DNA of 14,247 nucleotides from an uncultured Oscillospiraceae bacterium. Lineage in GTDB: Bacteria; Bacillota; Clostridia; Oscillospirales; Ruminococcaceae. A program made the position numbers and the translations under genes. A model generated the notes under the pieces. That model saw nothing but the letters and a program-made list of their open reading frames with translations. It made no database searches and had not been told where the DNA came from. The stretch lies in NCBI GenBank assembly GCA_958427155.1, contig CAUABB010000013.1:1-14247 (forward strand), in the 5' to 3' direction. Shown here piece by piece: positions 13,941 through 14,247 of this stretch (positions are counted from its first letter, which is position 1; every line of letters starts with the position of its first letter).

Positions 13941-13983
13941 GCTAAAAGGCCGCATGATTTTAAAAATCATGCGGCCTTTTGGC
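13941..13983 (+). terminator. Rho-independent terminator of the sensory gene set
   Basis: A 17-bp perfect stem (13944-13960 with 13964-13980, arms AAAAGGCCGCATGATTT and complement) with a 3-base loop, extended by two more pairs and a wobble to 13941/13983, and T-rich on the 3' side. The symmetric A/T flanks mean it could work both ways, but no gene faces it from the right. Confidence 0.92.
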
Positions 13984-14054
13984 AATTCTGTTAGATTTGT
14001 TGCAAACAAAACTGGAGGACTTCACAATCTATTGAAAAAGGTTTGTTTTCATGA

Positions 14055-14083
14055 TTGCAAGCCCTCGTTTTCAGTGTTATAAT
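14055..14083 (+). promoter_or_regulatory. Promoter of hppA
   Basis: TTGCAA (14055-14060), 17-bp spacer, TATAAT (14078-14083) preceded by TGT, an extended -10. It lies 30 bp before the hppA start, giving a leader of about 25 bases with a GGAGGA ribosome site. Confidence 0.8.
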
Positions 14084-14113
14084 TTAGTCAAAACAAACAA
14101 GGAGGAATCCCCC

Positions 14114-14247
14114 ATGGACTATACAATTTTAGCACCTATCGGGTCTATTGTGGCGTTACTTTTCGCGGTATACCTTGCGGTAAAAGTCACCCGCGCACCT
14201 GAAGGGAATGAACTAAAAAAAAAAATTTCCCTTGCAGTCCGAAAAGG
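14114..14247 (+). CDS. hppA: Membrane-bound ion-translocating pyrophosphatase, 5' part (cut by window end)
   Basis: Only the first 44 codons are in the window. The N terminus, one hydrophobic segment (ILAPIGSIVALLFAVYLAVK, residues 5-24) followed by an acidic/basic cytosolic stretch ending ISLAVRK, matches the first membrane helix of M-PPases, where the next residues continue toward the AIREGA-like segment. These enzymes hydrolyse cytoplasmic pyrophosphate and pump H+ or Na+; which ion cannot be told from this part. ATG 14114 follows AAGGAGGA. The codons contain a run of 11 A at 14215-14225 in a KKK stretch. Assignment rests on a short segment, hence the lower confidence. Confidence 0.75.
   Translation, partial: MDYTILAPIGSIVALLFAVYLAVKVTRAPEGNELKKKISLAVRK

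Noticed and set aside
1..14247. Mobile elements, CRISPR arrays, tRNA or rRNA genes
   Set aside because: No transposase or integrase motifs, no spaced direct repeats, and no cloverleaf or rRNA-like segments noticed on reading both strands.

Overview
The window looks like the chromosome of a strictly anaerobic, fermentative, low-to-mid-GC Gram-positive bacterium of the class Clostridia, probably Ruminococcaceae/Oscillospiraceae-like. This rests on AGGAGG-type ribosome binding sites, TTGACA/TATAAT promoters, a multimeric NAD-linked [FeFe] hydrogenase and a membrane pyrophosphatase. The placement is inference from gene content only. I see no mobile elements, CRISPR, tRNA or rRNA.

Left part (1-5333). 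Three plus-strand genes encode a zinc-type homocysteine S-methyltransferase family protein, the translation-associated GTPase-fold ATPase YchF and ribosomal protein L11 methyltransferase PrmA. They end at a palindromic terminator (3499-3530). Two minus-strand genes converge on it: a 50-residue single-pass membrane protein with its own promoter and strong RBS, and a uracil permease of the NCS2 family, also with its own promoter.

Middle (5334-10358, minus strand, read right to left). This is the operon of an electron-bifurcating-type [FeFe] hydrogenase: hydC (NuoE-like), an orphan HATPase domain protein, a small thioredoxin-like [2Fe-2S] protein, hydB (NuoF-like flavoprotein) and hydA (catalytic subunit). 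Genes are 5-26 bp apart and the operon ends in a hairpin terminator (5292-5324). By analogy with HydABC, the complex couples NADH and reduced ferredoxin to H2.

Right part (10359-13980, plus strand). A 336-bp divergent promoter region separates the hydrogenase operon from a five-gene set: DRTGG-domain protein, RsbT/RsbW-like HATPase, hydrogenase-like iron-sulfur protein with a degenerate H-cluster pocket (resembling sensory HydS but with no PAS domain), second DRTGG protein, and PHP-domain phosphoesterase, ended by a strong terminator. I read this as a probable H2/redox-sensing and phosphosignalling module that regulates the adjacent hydrogenase. Its parts are recognisable families; how they work together is, to my knowledge, not settled. 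This is the most interesting part of the window.

The right edge (14055-14247) holds a good promoter and the first 44 codons of a membrane-bound pyrophosphatase (HppA), cut by the window end.
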